Origin: Caulobacter sp.
Lineage (GTDB): Bacteria > Pseudomonadota > Alphaproteobacteria > Caulobacterales > Caulobacteraceae
Direction of reading: 5' to 3'
DNA length: 64,000 nucleotides
Assembly: GCA_016125585.1 (NCBI GenBank)
Contig: WGLL01000012.1
Location: 62,001-126,000 of the forward strand
The position numbers and the translations under genes were made by a program. Shown in pieces: positions 33,884-42,660 of the stretch. Numbering within the stretch: the stretch's first letter is position 1; each line of letters begins with the position of its first letter. The notes below the pieces were generated by a model, which saw nothing but the letters and a program-made list of their open reading frames with translations, ran no database searches and was not told the DNA's origin.

Positions 33884-35596
33884 CTACCCCTCCGCCCGGC
33901 TCAGTTTCCACCTGATCCGGCCGCCGACGTCGACGCGCACCTGGCCGGTCAGCACCACCTGGGTGGAGCGCCTCGGGCGGCCGTGTTCGAAATGGGCGCT
34001 GGGCTCGACGGCGACCTCGAGGGCGTCGTTGCGCAGCCACCAGCCCTGGTCCGACGGCCCCTTGAGCAGCACGCTCTTGCCGTCGCGGGCCAGGCTGGCG
34101 CGGGCGTCGGGGTGGAGGTGGAAGCGGACATGGAAGGGCAGGTAGCGGCGCGGGCCGTCCTCCGGCGGTCCCTCGACCTCGGGGCGGAAGGCGTCCTCGC
34201 CGCGCAGCTCGCCCGCCGCCAGGTCGAGATAGAGGCGGCGGTCATGGATCAGGCCAAAGCGCGAGGCCCAGCCGTCGTGGCTGCATTCCAGCCAGACCCC
34301 GGCGTCGGCGTCGTGGCGGCGGACCTCGACCTTGCGGGCCGGGCCCTCCAGCCGGGGTCCGATGCCCCAGGCGGTCAGGCCGCGCAGGGGCTCGCCGGCC
34401 GAGGCGTCGGCGAGGGAGGCGGTGGAGGCGCCGTCGGTCAGCCGCAGGGCCTGGGGCGCGGCGGCGTCCGGGCTCCAGGCGCAGCCGGTGATCAGCCGGT
34501 CGCTCCCGGCGAGGATTTCCAGGGCCAGGGTCTGGGCGCAGGCGGTGGCGCTCCAGGGACCGGCGGCCGGGGCGGCGCCGTCGAGCATCACCGTCAGCCC
34601 GGCGCCGTCGAGCCGGTAGTAGCCGCCATGGGGCGCCTTGAGCGGGGGAACGGCGGCGTCGTCGTCATGCGCCAGGGCGGCGATTATGCGCTCGGTGCCG
34701 ACCGCCTCCCCGCCCTGGAAGCTGGCGAGGCGGCCGTCGGGCAGGGCGAAAAAGCGGGTCGCGGCGCTGAGGCGGTCGATGGTCCGGCTCATCTCGTCGG
34801 GACCGGCCTGGCCGCGCTGGTGCAGGGCCTCGTCCAGGGTCAGGAGATCGAACAGCAGCTCCAGCCCGGCCTCGGGCGAGCGCGAGGCGTGCACGCCGTC
34901 GGCGGCCACCGCGACCGGAAGCTGGACCTTCAGCACGGCCATGGCCCGGTCGATCAACTGCTCGCCCGGCTCGCCGGCCAGGGCGCAGCCGGCGATCCCG
35001 ACCACCACCGCCCGCTGCAGGGCGCGTTCCGGCTCGATGGCGATGTCGGCCAGGTGGCGGGCCTGGCGGGTCAGATCGCTGACCACCTGACCCCGTTCGG
35101 CGTCGGAGGCGACGGCGGTCAGGCGGCGGGCGGCGCAGGACAGGTTGAACACCCGCCGCTCCAGCACCTCGGGGCTCCAGGAAAAGCCGTTCCAGCGGCC
35201 GAACACCCGGCTCCAGTCCAGCACCAGCCGCAGGGCCGCGCGGGCGCCCGCGTCGTCCTGGGTCAGGAGGTCATGCAGCCAGCCCATGCGGTGCAGGGCC
35301 ACGGCGAAGGCGCGGTCGGGGCTCGGCTGGTCTAAGGGATCGCCGCTGGCCCCCAGGCTGAGCCGGGCGCCGGCCAGATCGAAGATCCCGGCCAGCAGCC
35401 GCCGGCCCTCGGCGGGGCTGACCGGCCGGCGGTCGCGGGGATTGGCGGCCAGGCCCTCGGGCAGGCTGCGGGCCAGCATCACCCGATGCAGGGGATTGCC
35501 GAACCATTCGCGCTCGCCCAGGCGGCGGGCGCCGCCGGCGAGGCCCTTCAGAACGGTGACGGCGGGGCCGACGATGTCGCGGCGAGGCGGCTTCAT
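33884..35596 (-). CDS. Heparinase II/III family protein
   Basis: A 570-residue protein of the heparinase II/III family: an N-terminal alpha-helical half (FGNPLHRVMLARSLPEGL ... GFSWSPEVLERRVFN) and a C-terminal beta half (HGGYYRLDGAGLTVMLDGAAP, SHDGWASRFGLIHDRRLYLD). Such proteins between rsmB/rpe and purH are a recurrent alphaproteobacterial arrangement; their substrate is unknown and need not be heparin. No signal peptide is evident. It starts 10 bases after the rpe stop, so it is likely co-transcribed with rpe and rsmB. Confidence 0.88.
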   Translation of the reverse strand: MKPPRRDIVGPAVTVLKGLAGGARRLGEREWFGNPLHRVMLARSLPEGLAANPRDRRPVSPAEGRRLLAGIFDLAGARLSLGASGDPLDQPSPDRAFAVALHRMGWLHDLLTQDDAGARAALRLVLDWSRVFGRWNGFSWSPEVLERRVFNLSCAARRLTAVASDAERGQVVSDLTRQARHLADIAIEPERALQRAVVVGIAGCALAGEPGEQLIDRAMAVLKVQLPVAVAADGVHASRSPEAGLELLFDLLTLDEALHQRGQAGPDEMSRTIDRLSAATRFFALPDGRLASFQGGEAVGTERIIAALAHDDDAAVPPLKAPHGGYYRLDGAGLTVMLDGAAPAAGPWSATACAQTLALEILAGSDRLITGCAWSPDAAAPQALRLTDGASTASLADASAGEPLRGLTAWGIGPRLEGPARKVEVRRHDADAGVWLECSHDGWASRFGLIHDRRLYLDLAAGELRGEDAFRPEVEGPPEDGPRRYLPFHVRFHLHPDARASLARDGKSVLLKGPSDQGWWLRNDALEVAVEPSAHFEHGRPRRSTQVVLTGQVRVDVGGRIRWKLSRAEG

Positions 35597-35606
35597 GGCC
35601 GTCCCG

Positions 35607-36269
35607 TCAGCCGCCCCGGAGGGCGGCGATGTTGCCGGCGTAGGCGTCCGGTCCCCCCTTGAACACCGCCGATCCCGCGACCAGGGCGGTGGCGCCGGCG
35701 TCGAGGCACTGGCGGGCGGTCGCCGGATTGACCCCGCCGTCGACTTCCAGCTCGATGTCCCGGCCGCTGGCGTCGATCATCGCCCGCAGTCGTTCGATCT
35801 TCTTCAGCTGCGAGGGCATGAAGCTCTGGCCGCCGAAGCCGGGGTTGATGCTCATCACCAGGATCAGGTCGATGTCGTCCATCATGTATTCGATGACCGA
35901 CGGGGCGGTGGAGGGGTTGAACACCACCCCGGCCTTGGCGCCCAGCTGGCGGATGCGGGTCAGGGTCCGGTTCAGGTGCGGCCCGGCCTCGGGATGGACG
36001 CTGATCAGATCGGCCCCGGCCTCGCGGAAGGCCTCCAGATAGGGATCGACCGGCGCGATCATCAGATGCACGTCGAAGGGGATGGAGACATGCGGCCGCA
36101 GGGCCTTCACCACATCCGGGCCCAGGGTGATGTTGGGCACGAAATGGCCGTCCATGACGTCGATATGCAGCCAGTCGGCGCCGGCGGCCTCGACGGCGCG
36201 GCATTCCTCGCCCAGCCGAGAGAAATCCGACGCCAGGATGGACGGGGCGATGATCGGACGCTTGCTCAT
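35607..36269 (-). CDS. rpe: Ribulose-phosphate 3-epimerase
   Basis: A 220-residue TIM-barrel enzyme that interconverts ribulose 5-phosphate and xylulose 5-phosphate in the pentose phosphate pathway. Features: IIAPSILASDFSRL with the catalytic Asp/Ser, ADWLHIDVMDGHFVPN metal ligands, VHLMI, MSINPGFGGQ and EVDGGVN. Start at 36269 (MSKRPIIAPS) fits the family; an ATG 12 codons upstream gives a leader without similarity. Confidence 0.96.
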   Translation of the reverse strand: MSKRPIIAPSILASDFSRLGEECRAVEAAGADWLHIDVMDGHFVPNITLGPDVVKALRPHVSIPFDVHLMIAPVDPYLEAFREAGADLISVHPEAGPHLNRTLTRIRQLGAKAGVVFNPSTAPSVIEYMMDDIDLILVMSINPGFGGQSFMPSQLKKIERLRAMIDASGRDIELEVDGGVNPATARQCLDAGATALVAGSAVFKGGPDAYAGNIAALRGG

Positions 36270-36317
36270 GGTCCGAGGCTTAACGGCTTGCACGGAGTCG
36301 AACAAGGACGAGGCGGG

Positions 36318-37607
36318 TCAGCCGGCCTCGTCGCGTCTCAGCCGGGCGACGAAGAAGCCGTCCTGGCCGCCGGGACGCTGATGCGGCAGCAGGCGCAGCC
36401 AGCCCTGCGGGGTCAGGGACGCGGGCGGGGCGCCCCCCTCGCCGGCGGCGGCGGGCTCTGTCGAAAAGGCGCTGTTGCGGGCCAGGAAGGCGGCGATCTG
36501 TTGCTCGCCTTCCTCCGGTTCCAGGGAGCAGACGCAATAGACCAGCCGCCCGCCCGGCGCGACCCGGGCGGCGGCGCTGTCGAGCAGGCGGGTCTGGACG
36601 GCGGCCAGCTTGGCGATGTCGCCGGGGCGGGCGGCCCACAGCACGTCGGGGTGGCGGCGAAAGGTGCCGGTGGCCGAGCAGGGCGCGTCGAGCAGCACCG
36701 CGTCGAAGGTGCGGTCGTCGTCCCAGGTCCCGGCGTCGACGGCGACGATCTCGGCCTCCAGGCTCATCCGGTCCAGATTCTCGCGAACCCGCTTGAGCCG
36801 GTCGGCGGAGCGGTCCACCGCCACGACCGCGGCCCCGGAGGCGGCCATCTGCAGGGTCTTGCCGCCCGGCGCGGCGCAGAGATCGAGGGCGGTCTGTTCG
36901 GCGTTGAGGTGCATCAGCCGGGCGGGGACGGCGGCGGCGGCGTCCTGCACCCACCATCGGCCCTCGTTGAAACCGGGCCATTGCGCCAGGTCGCCCCGGC
37001 GGGCGACGCGCAGGGTCCCGCCGGGCAGGGCCTCGGCTTCCAGTTCGGCGGCCAGCCGTTCGATGTCGTCGCCGCGGCGCAGGGACAGGTCGGTGGCCGG
37101 CTCGGCGGCGATCTCGCCGGCGATGGCGCGGGCGGTCTCGGCGCCCCAGGCGCTGGTCCAGCGGGCCAGCAGCCACGGCGGGGCCAGCTGTTCCGGATCG
37201 TCGTTGGGCGCGCCGTCGCGCAGCAGGCCGCGCAGGATCGCATTGACCAGGCCCTTGAAGGGCCGGGTGGCCTTGTCGCGGTCGGCCAGGGCCACGCTGG
37301 TCGAGACCGCGGCGTGGTCGGGGGTGTCGAACCAGAACAGCTGGGCGACGCCCAGGCGCAGCAGCATCTTCACCCGGGCCGGGGGCTCGCGGGTCAGTTT
37401 GGGGGCCAGCAGCCGGTCGATGGCGCCCAGCCGGCGCAGGGTCGCCAGGGTCAGGGCGCGGGCGAAGGCGCGGTCGCGGACATCGAGGCCGTGCAGCGGC
37501 CCGGAGGCCATGGCCTCGTCGATGCCGCCGCGGCGGTCGAGGGCGGCTTCGAGCAGGGTGAGGGCCGCGCGGCGGGCGGCCAGGTCATCATGAGGAGCTT
37601 CGGTCAC
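36318..37607 (-). CDS. rsmB: 16S rRNA (cytosine-967-C5)-methyltransferase RsmB family
   Basis: A 429-residue rRNA m5C methyltransferase. An N-terminal NusB-like RNA-binding domain (about residues 8-130) precedes a SAM domain with DLCAAPGGKTLQMA (motif I), AVDRSADRLKRVRENL, LLDAPCSATGTFRRHPDVLW (motif IV, catalytic Cys region) and VYCVCSLEPEEGE (motif VI, catalytic Cys). Length normal. It begins the run rsmB-rpe-heparinase; 13 bases upstream of its ATG lies the start of a 34-bp tandem repeat array, whose first unit plus flank forms a 9-bp-stem hairpin. Confidence 0.95.
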   Translation of the reverse strand: MTEAPHDDLAARRAALTLLEAALDRRGGIDEAMASGPLHGLDVRDRAFARALTLATLRRLGAIDRLLAPKLTREPPARVKMLLRLGVAQLFWFDTPDHAAVSTSVALADRDKATRPFKGLVNAILRGLLRDGAPNDDPEQLAPPWLLARWTSAWGAETARAIAGEIAAEPATDLSLRRGDDIERLAAELEAEALPGGTLRVARRGDLAQWPGFNEGRWWVQDAAAAVPARLMHLNAEQTALDLCAAPGGKTLQMAASGAAVVAVDRSADRLKRVRENLDRMSLEAEIVAVDAGTWDDDRTFDAVLLDAPCSATGTFRRHPDVLWAARPGDIAKLAAVQTRLLDSAAARVAPGGRLVYCVCSLEPEEGEQQIAAFLARNSAFSTEPAAAGEGGAPPASLTPQGWLRLLPHQRPGGQDGFFVARLRRDEAG

Positions 37608-37620
37608 GGGCGCCCCGTGC

Positions 37621-37790
37621 GCCTTTCAGGCGCACGATGCAAGTCAGCAAGGGAGCCTTTCAGGCGCACGATGCAAGTCAGCAAGGGAGCCTTTCAGGCG
37701 CACGATGCAAGTCAGCAAGGGCGCATTTCAGGCGCACGATGCAAGTGAGCAAGGGCGCCGTTCAGGCGCACGATGCATGCCGGAATGGGC
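37621..37790. repeat. Tandem array of five 34-bp units
   Basis: Units start at 37621, 37655, 37689, 37723 and 37757. The core is CCTTTCAGGCGCACGATGCA followed by AGTCAGCAAGGG. Units 1-3 are identical except for the last base; unit 4 has two changes and unit 5 about seven, so the array decays away from rsmB. The flank plus unit 1 forms CGTGCGCCT-TTC-AGGCGCACG (37616-37636), a perfect 9-bp hairpin. The unit length is not a multiple of three and no spacers separate units, so it is neither coding nor CRISPR. Confidence 0.92.
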
Positions 37791-37833
37791 GCCGGTCGCG
37801 GCCTGCGCCGAGGCCGGACGGCGCCCTTCAGGG

Positions 37834-38211
37834 TCAGGCCGGCTTGCGCCAGTTGCCCAGCACCACCAGGGCGAAGACCAGCATCCCGGCGATCAGCGGC
37901 AGTTCGGCGACGGGCATCAGGTGGCCGGGCAGTTTCCCGGTCAGCACCTGGGGGAGCATAATCGCCATGGCCAGAACGCCGAAGGTCGACAGGCCATAGT
38001 TGATCCAGGCCATGAGCGGCGAGAAGCGCACCCCGGGCAGGGCGTAGAAGCCGCCCATGATCGACAGGCTGACCCAGCCCAGCAGATTGAGGTGGGCATG
38101 AGCGGGCATCATCGCATGATCGCCGCTGGCGCCCATGATCGAGCCCCAGACCATGCCCGCCAGGCCCATGAGGACAGCGGTGGTGAAGAAGGTGACGGAG
38201 AGTCTCGGCAT
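37834..38211 (-). CDS. Small membrane protein related to haem-copper oxidase subunit I (paralogue 2)
   Basis: A 125-residue protein with four hydrophobic spans. The segment HAHLNLLGWVSLSIMGG (residues about 37-53) resembles helices of cbb3/nitric-oxide-reductase type oxidase subunit I, with two His flanking Ala that could bind haem or metal. A nearly identical segment occurs in the upstream paralogue, with which the DNA also matches almost base for base. Start at 38211 (MPRLSVTFF) was chosen because membrane sequence begins there. The protein is far too short to be a full oxidase subunit; function unknown. It lies between its paralogue and the tandem repeat array. Confidence 0.8.
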   Translation of the reverse strand: MPRLSVTFFTTAVLMGLAGMVWGSIMGASGDHAMMPAHAHLNLLGWVSLSIMGGFYALPGVRFSPLMAWINYGLSTFGVLAMAIMLPQVLTGKLPGHLMPVAELPLIAGMLVFALVVLGNWRKPA

Positions 38212-38280
38212 GTTGTTTTCCCGATGTCTGTGAAACGGGGACGACTCATCGCTAAAGCCGCCCAATGATGAACAGTGTTC

Positions 38281-38294
38281 TTTGTCCTGATCAA
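38281..38294 (-). promoter_or_regulatory. Possible FNR/FixK-type site
   Basis: On the minus strand TTGATCAGGACAAA has a perfect left half-site (TTGAT) and a poor right half compared with TTGAT-N4-ATCAA. It overlaps the stop of the first paralogue and lies 70 bases before the second, where an oxygen-responsive promoter would be logical. Weak evidence. Confidence 0.2.
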
Positions 38295-38719
38295 GCCGCG
38301 GCGAGGCGGGTGCGCTGGCGGCGATCGGCCGGGACGGCGTTGCGAAGGCCAATGATCACGGCGCCGGCGAAGGCGGCGAAGCCCAGCAGGGTGGCGAAGG
38401 CGCCGACGGCGATCAGCGGGGCCAGTTGCTCGATGGGGACGGTCTGGCTTAGGCCCAGGGCCAGGCCTCCGGCCATGCAGACCACGCCGATATTGTTGAG
38501 CAGGAAGTTGCCGGCGATCAGCCAGCGGGGGGTGTCGCGGCCGAGCAGGGCGTAGAAGCCGCCCATGAGCGACAGGCTGACCCAGCCCAGCAGATTGAGA
38601 TGGGCATGGCCCGGCGCGGTGGCGAAGTCATGAGTGATCGACATGTAGATCCCCCAGATGACGCCAACGAGGATGTAGGTGACGGCGGCTGCGAAAAACA
38701 CATAAGGCCAACGTGACAT
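38291..38719 (-). CDS. Small membrane protein related to haem-copper oxidase subunit I (paralogue 1)
   Basis: A 142-residue protein with four hydrophobic spans: MSRWPYVFFAAAVTYILVGV, then HAHLNLLGWVSLSLMGG (about residues 36-52), and two later spans, ending in a basic tail (RRQRTR). The HxH segment matches cbb3/NOR-like oxidase subunits and the downstream paralogue. It starts at 38719 and is divergent from the SDHAF4-like gene by 55 bases. The pair probably forms a small membrane complex, perhaps with haem; no function is established to my knowledge. Confidence 0.8.
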   Translation of the reverse strand: MSRWPYVFFAAAVTYILVGVIWGIYMSITHDFATAPGHAHLNLLGWVSLSLMGGFYALLGRDTPRWLIAGNFLLNNIGVVCMAGGLALGLSQTVPIEQLAPLIAVGAFATLLGFAAFAGAVIIGLRNAVPADRRQRTRLAAA

Positions 38720-38774
38720 GAGTTTAATCTTTCGTGTATTGTTCGTTGTTGAAGAGGAGCGCGCGTAAACCACT

Positions 38775-39011
38775 ATGTCTCAGGACTCGCAAGACGGTGT
38801 TCGATTAAATCCTGGTCAGGATTCGCCGCCCGGCGCGGCCCCTGGCAAGCCGCTGACCGACGCCGCCAGACGGGCGCTGGAGGAGGCGGCCGCACGCCGG
38901 GCGGCGGCGCAGGCGCAAGCGGACCTTCCCGCCGAGGACGGCGGGCCGAAGGGGCCCGAGCCGACCCGCTATGGCGACTGGGAACGCAAGGGCGTCGCCG
39001 TCGACTTCTGA
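38775..39011 (+). CDS. DUF1674 protein (succinate dehydrogenase assembly factor 4-like)
   Basis: A 78-residue protein with a charged, low-complexity N-terminal half and the conserved C-terminal GGPKGPEPTRYGDWERKG...DF, the defining motif of DUF1674/SDHAF4. SDHAF4 binds flavinated SdhA and assists its assembly with SdhB. GAGGAG lies about 15 bases before the ATG, further than usual. In other Alphaproteobacteria this gene is often close to rsmB; here the two oxidase-like genes and the tandem array lie between. Confidence 0.92.
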   Translation: MSQDSQDGVRLNPGQDSPPGAAPGKPLTDAARRALEEAAARRAAAQAQADLPAEDGGPKGPEPTRYGDWERKGVAVDF

Positions 39012-39130
39012 GACAACAGCGCCTGTCGCGCGGCGCCTTAACCCTGAATCTCCCCCTTGAGGGGTAGGCGGTCGCTGGCGGCGGGCGAGGGGCGTAGCCT
39101 GCGCGGTCTGTTCCATCGAGGAAGACCGCC

Positions 39131-39886
39131 ATGGCCACGGCCAGGATTTCCATCGCCGCCCTCGCCGCCCTGATCCTGCTGACGCCGGCCGGGGCCTGGG
39201 CCGGGGACCGCTACGGCGTGGATGGCGGGCGGGAAGCGACCGAGGTTTCCGACGCCTACGCCTATCGACGGGTCGAGGGCTCGCGCGGCGGCGAGTGCCG
39301 CGCCTACTGCCTGCCGCCGGGCTACAGGCTTGAGCCCTCGCGGGAGGGGCCGCCGCCGCCCGGCTATGACGGCCGGCCGGTCGCCGATCCCGGAGTCGAC
39401 TATCGCTACACCGATGGGACCTGGGCCCGCGACGACCGCTATGGCGAGCGCCGCGTGTGGGGCGAGGCGCGGACGGAGTCCCGCTATCGCCGCGAGGAGT
39501 CTGGTTGGCGCGAAGCCTCGGGGGATCGCTACGACGATCGATACGAAGGTCGCTACGACGACGGGGACTGGGACGACGGGGACTGGACCTACGATGATCG
39601 CGGCGGCCTGGCCTGCGAGCGGCCGGCGCGGGGCCGGGACCGGGGCGGCGATTACGACGACCACGCCGGCTGCGGCGAGCTTCGACTGCCGGGCAGCTTC
39701 TTCTACGGGGCGACGGGCGGCGTCGGCCCTGACTACATCGACGCCGGCGGCGGCGCCTCGGCCTATGCCTCGGCCCGGGCCAGCGTCGGGGTCAGCATCC
39801 GCATTGGCGGCGGCCGGGGCCGGCCCGGCCGGCCTGGCGGCGGTCATCCCCCCAGGGGCGGCGGCGGTTGCGGCTGCGGTCACTGA
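39131..39886 (+). CDS. Secreted low-complexity Arg/Asp/Tyr/Gly-rich protein
   Basis: A 251-residue protein of unknown function. Residues 1-24 are a signal peptide (ILLTPAGAWA|GDR). The middle (residues about 95-155) is rich in Arg, Asp, Tyr and Trp with short imperfect repeats (RYDDRYEGRYDD, DGDWDDGDW). The end is Gly/Pro/Arg-rich with a terminal GGGGCGCGH, and there are cysteine pairs in the first third and near residue 185. It is probably periplasmic or surface exposed. A hairpin-rich segment (39046-39105, TCTCCCCCTTGAGGGG) precedes it. It converges on argS with 15 bases between stops. Confidence 0.75.
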   Translation: MATARISIAALAALILLTPAGAWAGDRYGVDGGREATEVSDAYAYRRVEGSRGGECRAYCLPPGYRLEPSREGPPPPGYDGRPVADPGVDYRYTDGTWARDDRYGERRVWGEARTESRYRREESGWREASGDRYDDRYEGRYDDGDWDDGDWTYDDRGGLACERPARGRDRGGDYDDHAGCGELRLPGSFFYGATGGVGPDYIDAGGGASAYASARASVGVSIRIGGGRGRPGRPGGGHPPRGGGGCGCGH

Positions 39887-39901
39887 CCGGCCGCACACCC
39901 G

Positions 39902-41752
39902 CTACATCCGTTCGGGAACCTCGATCCCCAGCAGGTCCAGGGCCAGCACCAGCTGTTCGTGGGTGGCCTGGACCAGCCTCAGCCGTGAGCCGCGCACCGC
40001 CTCGCTGTCGGCCACCAGCACCGGGCAGGCGGCGTAGAACTTCGAAAAGGCCTGGGCCAGCTTGAAGGCGTGGTCGGCGATGAAGTTGGGGGCCTTCTTG
40101 TCGTAGGCCTCGGTCACCGCCGTATCGAAGGCGTCCAGCAGCAGCACCAGATCCCGCTCGGCCTGTTCCCTGACGCTGACGCGCGAGGGATGGGCGTTCT
40201 CGGCCTGGGCCTTGCGCAGCACCGACTGGCAGCGCACCGCCTGATAGAGGATGTAGGGCCCGGTCTTGCCCTCGAACGAACTGAAGCGGTCGAGGTCGAA
40301 GATGTAGCCGGTGCCGCGATAGTTGGAGAGGTCGGCGAACTTCAGCGCCGCCACCGCCACCTTGCGGGCGGTGTCCTCGAACTCTTCGTCGGACAACTCC
40401 TCGCCAAAGCCCGAGTCCCGCGCCTCGTGCAGCCGTTCGCGGGCCTTGGCCCGGACCATCTCGATCAGGTCGTGCAGCTTGAGCACCCCGCCCTCGCGGG
40501 TCTTGAACGGCTTGCCGTCGGGGCCGTTCATGGTGCCGAAGCCGATGTGTTCGAGCCCGTCCGGCTCGGCGTAGCCGGCCAGGACCGCCGCCCGGAACAC
40601 CTGCTCGAAATGGTCGGCCTGCCGCTGGTCGACGCAATAGAGGATCAGCTGCGGATCAAAGCTCCGGCGGCGGTCGAGAATGGTCGCCAGATCGGTGGTG
40701 CCGTACATGGCCGACCCCTCCGACGACACGACCAGCAGAGGGTCGGGCGAGGGAACGACGACGACCGATCCGTCTTCCAGCTTCTTCTTTTTGGTCTCGC
40801 CGGGCCGGGCGACATGCACCACCCGGGCGCCCTGGTCGGCGACCAGCAGGCCCTTGGCGGCCAGCTCGTCGACCATGCCGGGGATCAGGGGATCAGCGTC
40901 GCTTTCGCCCTTCCACAGGTCGAAATCGATGCCCAGGGCGTGGAACTCGCGCTCCAGCGCCACGCGGCTGAGGTTGACGAAGTGACGCCACAGCAGGCGG
41001 TAGCCGAAGCGGCCCTGCTGAAGTTCGGTGGTCGCCTTGCGGGCGCGGTCGCGATAGTCGGCGTCGGTCTTGGCCCGGGCGGCGGCCTCCGGATACATCC
41101 GGTCGAGGTCGGCCAGGGTGATGTGGTTGCCCAGCTCGTCCAGCACCCTCTGGCTGTCAGCCTCGGAGAAGCCGCCCGGGGCCTCGACCAGGCGGTCCAT
41201 CAGGGCGCGGATGAAGGGAAACTCGTCGATCGAGGCGACGATCAGCAGCCCCATCTGAAAGCCCCAGTCGCCGAAGTGGGCGTCGCCCAGCACCATGTCG
41301 CCGCGGAAGCGATAGATGCGCTTGACCGACTCGCCGATGATCGAGGCGCGCAGGTGGCCGACGTGCATCGGCTTGGCGACGTTGGGACCGGCGTAGTCGA
41401 TGATCACCCGGCGCGGCTCGGCGACCTCGGAAGCCCCCCGGCGCGGGTCGGTGGCGATCTCGTTGGCGCGCGACGACAGGGCCTCGGCGCTGACCCGCAT
41501 GTTGATGAAGCCGAGCCCGGCGATCTCCACCGAGGCCAGGGCCGGGTTGCCGGACAGGCTTTCGACCACGGCCTGGGCGATCTCGCGCGGCGGTTTGCGG
41601 GCGATCTTGGCGCCGGCCATGGCGCCGTTGGACTGGAAATCGGCGAGGTCGGGACGGTCGGAGGGCGTGACCCGTCCCAGTTCCGGCGGAATGCCCTGGG
41701 CGGCGAAGGCGGCGGCGGCCGCTTCGCCCAGGGTCCGTTTCAGATCGGTCAT
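39902..41752 (-). CDS. argS: Arginyl-tRNA synthetase
   Basis: A 616-residue class I synthetase. Additional N-terminal domain (residues 1-110), HIGH motif as HVGHL in [19 protein letters not shown], the insertion KKKKLEDGS..., the ArgS-type KMSKS equivalent around [15 protein letters not shown], and the C-terminal DALR anticodon-binding domain ([15 protein letters not shown] ... [16 protein letters not shown]). Charges tRNA-Arg in the cytosol. Length is usual for Alphaproteobacteria. Confidence 0.97.
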   Translation of the reverse strand: MTDLKRTLGEAAAAAFAAQGIPPELGRVTPSDRPDLADFQSNGAMAGAKIARKPPREIAQAVVESLSGNPALASVEIAGLGFINMRVSAEALSSRANEIATDPRRGASEVAEPRRVIIDYAGPNVAKPMHVGHLRASIIGESVKRIYRFRGDMVLGDAHFGDWGFQMGLLIVASIDEFPFIRALMDRLVEAPGGFSEADSQRVLDELGNHITLADLDRMYPEAAARAKTDADYRDRARKATTELQQGRFGYRLLWRHFVNLSRVALEREFHALGIDFDLWKGESDADPLIPGMVDELAAKGLLVADQGARVVHVARPGETKKKKLEDGSVVVVPSPDPLLVVSSEGSAMYGTTDLATILDRRRSFDPQLILYCVDQRQADHFEQVFRAAVLAGYAEPDGLEHIGFGTMNGPDGKPFKTREGGVLKLHDLIEMVRAKARERLHEARDSGFGEELSDEEFEDTARKVAVAALKFADLSNYRGTGYIFDLDRFSSFEGKTGPYILYQAVRCQSVLRKAQAENAHPSRVSVREQAERDLVLLLDAFDTAVTEAYDKKAPNFIADHAFKLAQAFSKFYAACPVLVADSEAVRGSRLRLVQATHEQLVLALDLLGIEVPERM

Positions 41753-41775
41753 GATGCTTTCTGGTCGGGCGTAAT

Positions 41776-42435
41776 CTAGTTGCTATCGGCCTTGGGCGCC
41801 CCGGCGGTGACGCGGAAGCGTTTGCCGTCGCGGTTGAACTCGGCCATCTGCGGCGTGACGTCAAAGCCCACCAGGACCTCGAAGTTGGCGCCGCTGGTGC
41901 CGATGTCGGCGCGGGGAATGACGATGCCCTCGATCTTTTCGGTGACCATGGCGCGGTCGCCGTCGAAGGTCACCGGCAGGTCGAAGTATTCCTTGGCGAT
42001 GACGCCGGTGTTGCGCTGGGTCACGGCGACCCAGTAGCGGTAGGTCTTGCGGTTGGCGGTCGCCTTGGGGCCCTTGCCCAGGCCGAACAGCAACTCCATC
42101 GACACCCGGATCGGCTCGTCGTCCTTGTATTCGCAGGCCGAGGACAGTCCCTGGATCTCGCCGCTGTAGACGACCGTGTTGGCCGATTCCTTGTTGTCGG
42201 CGAATTCGATGTAGCGGCCGGCGTCGTAGAGCACTTTCACATAGGGGCAGGGACCGGCGTTGCGCAGGGCCGGCAGCGGCGCCTCGGGCTGGTTCCATTC
42301 CTTGTCGCGGGCCTTCTTCTTCCGCGAGGCCTCTTCCTGCTTGCGATCCTCGTCGCCGCGGCGGCTCTGGGCCATGGCCGGGGTCACGGAAGCGAACATC
42401 ACGCCCGCGAGGGCAAGGAGAATAAGGCGGCGCAT
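41776..42435 (-). CDS. Exported protein of unknown function
   Basis: A 219-residue protein with a signal peptide ([24 protein letters not shown]), a lysine/arginine-rich linker ([19 protein letters not shown]) and a beta-rich domain (residues about 65-215) with two cysteines ([18 protein letters not shown] and SSACEYKDD). No family is recognised with confidence; similar proteins appear to be conserved in Caulobacterales near argS. It lies 23 bases upstream of argS on the same strand, so the two are probably co-transcribed. Start at 42435 is set by the signal peptide, with GGGA about 8 bases upstream. Confidence 0.8.
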   Translation of the reverse strand: MRRLILLALAGVMFASVTPAMAQSRRGDEDRKQEEASRKKKARDKEWNQPEAPLPALRNAGPCPYVKVLYDAGRYIEFADNKESANTVVYSGEIQGLSSACEYKDDEPIRVSMELLFGLGKGPKATANRKTYRYWVAVTQRNTGVIAKEYFDLPVTFDGDRAMVTEKIEGIVIPRADIGTSGANFEVLVGFDVTPQMAEFNRDGKRFRVTAGAPKADSN

Positions 42436-42660
42436 GTCACGTCCCGGCGAAACTGAAAAAGGGGCGCGCCCCCAACGGACGCGCGCACTATCCTGCTGCT
42501 GATAAAGGCATATGCGTGGCCCCGCAACGCGGCTGCGAGGCCGGGCCGTCCGCGGAGGGTCGCCTGAGGCGGCGAGGCCACGCCCCGGTCGGGCCCGCCC
42601 GGCGCCGCCGCCGTGCATCTGATGCTGGCGGCGAGGGCGCGGAAGCCCTAACTAGGGCCC

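Noticed and set aside
37621..37790. CRISPR array
   Set aside because: Units are contiguous without spacers and no cas genes are present; it is a simple tandem repeat.
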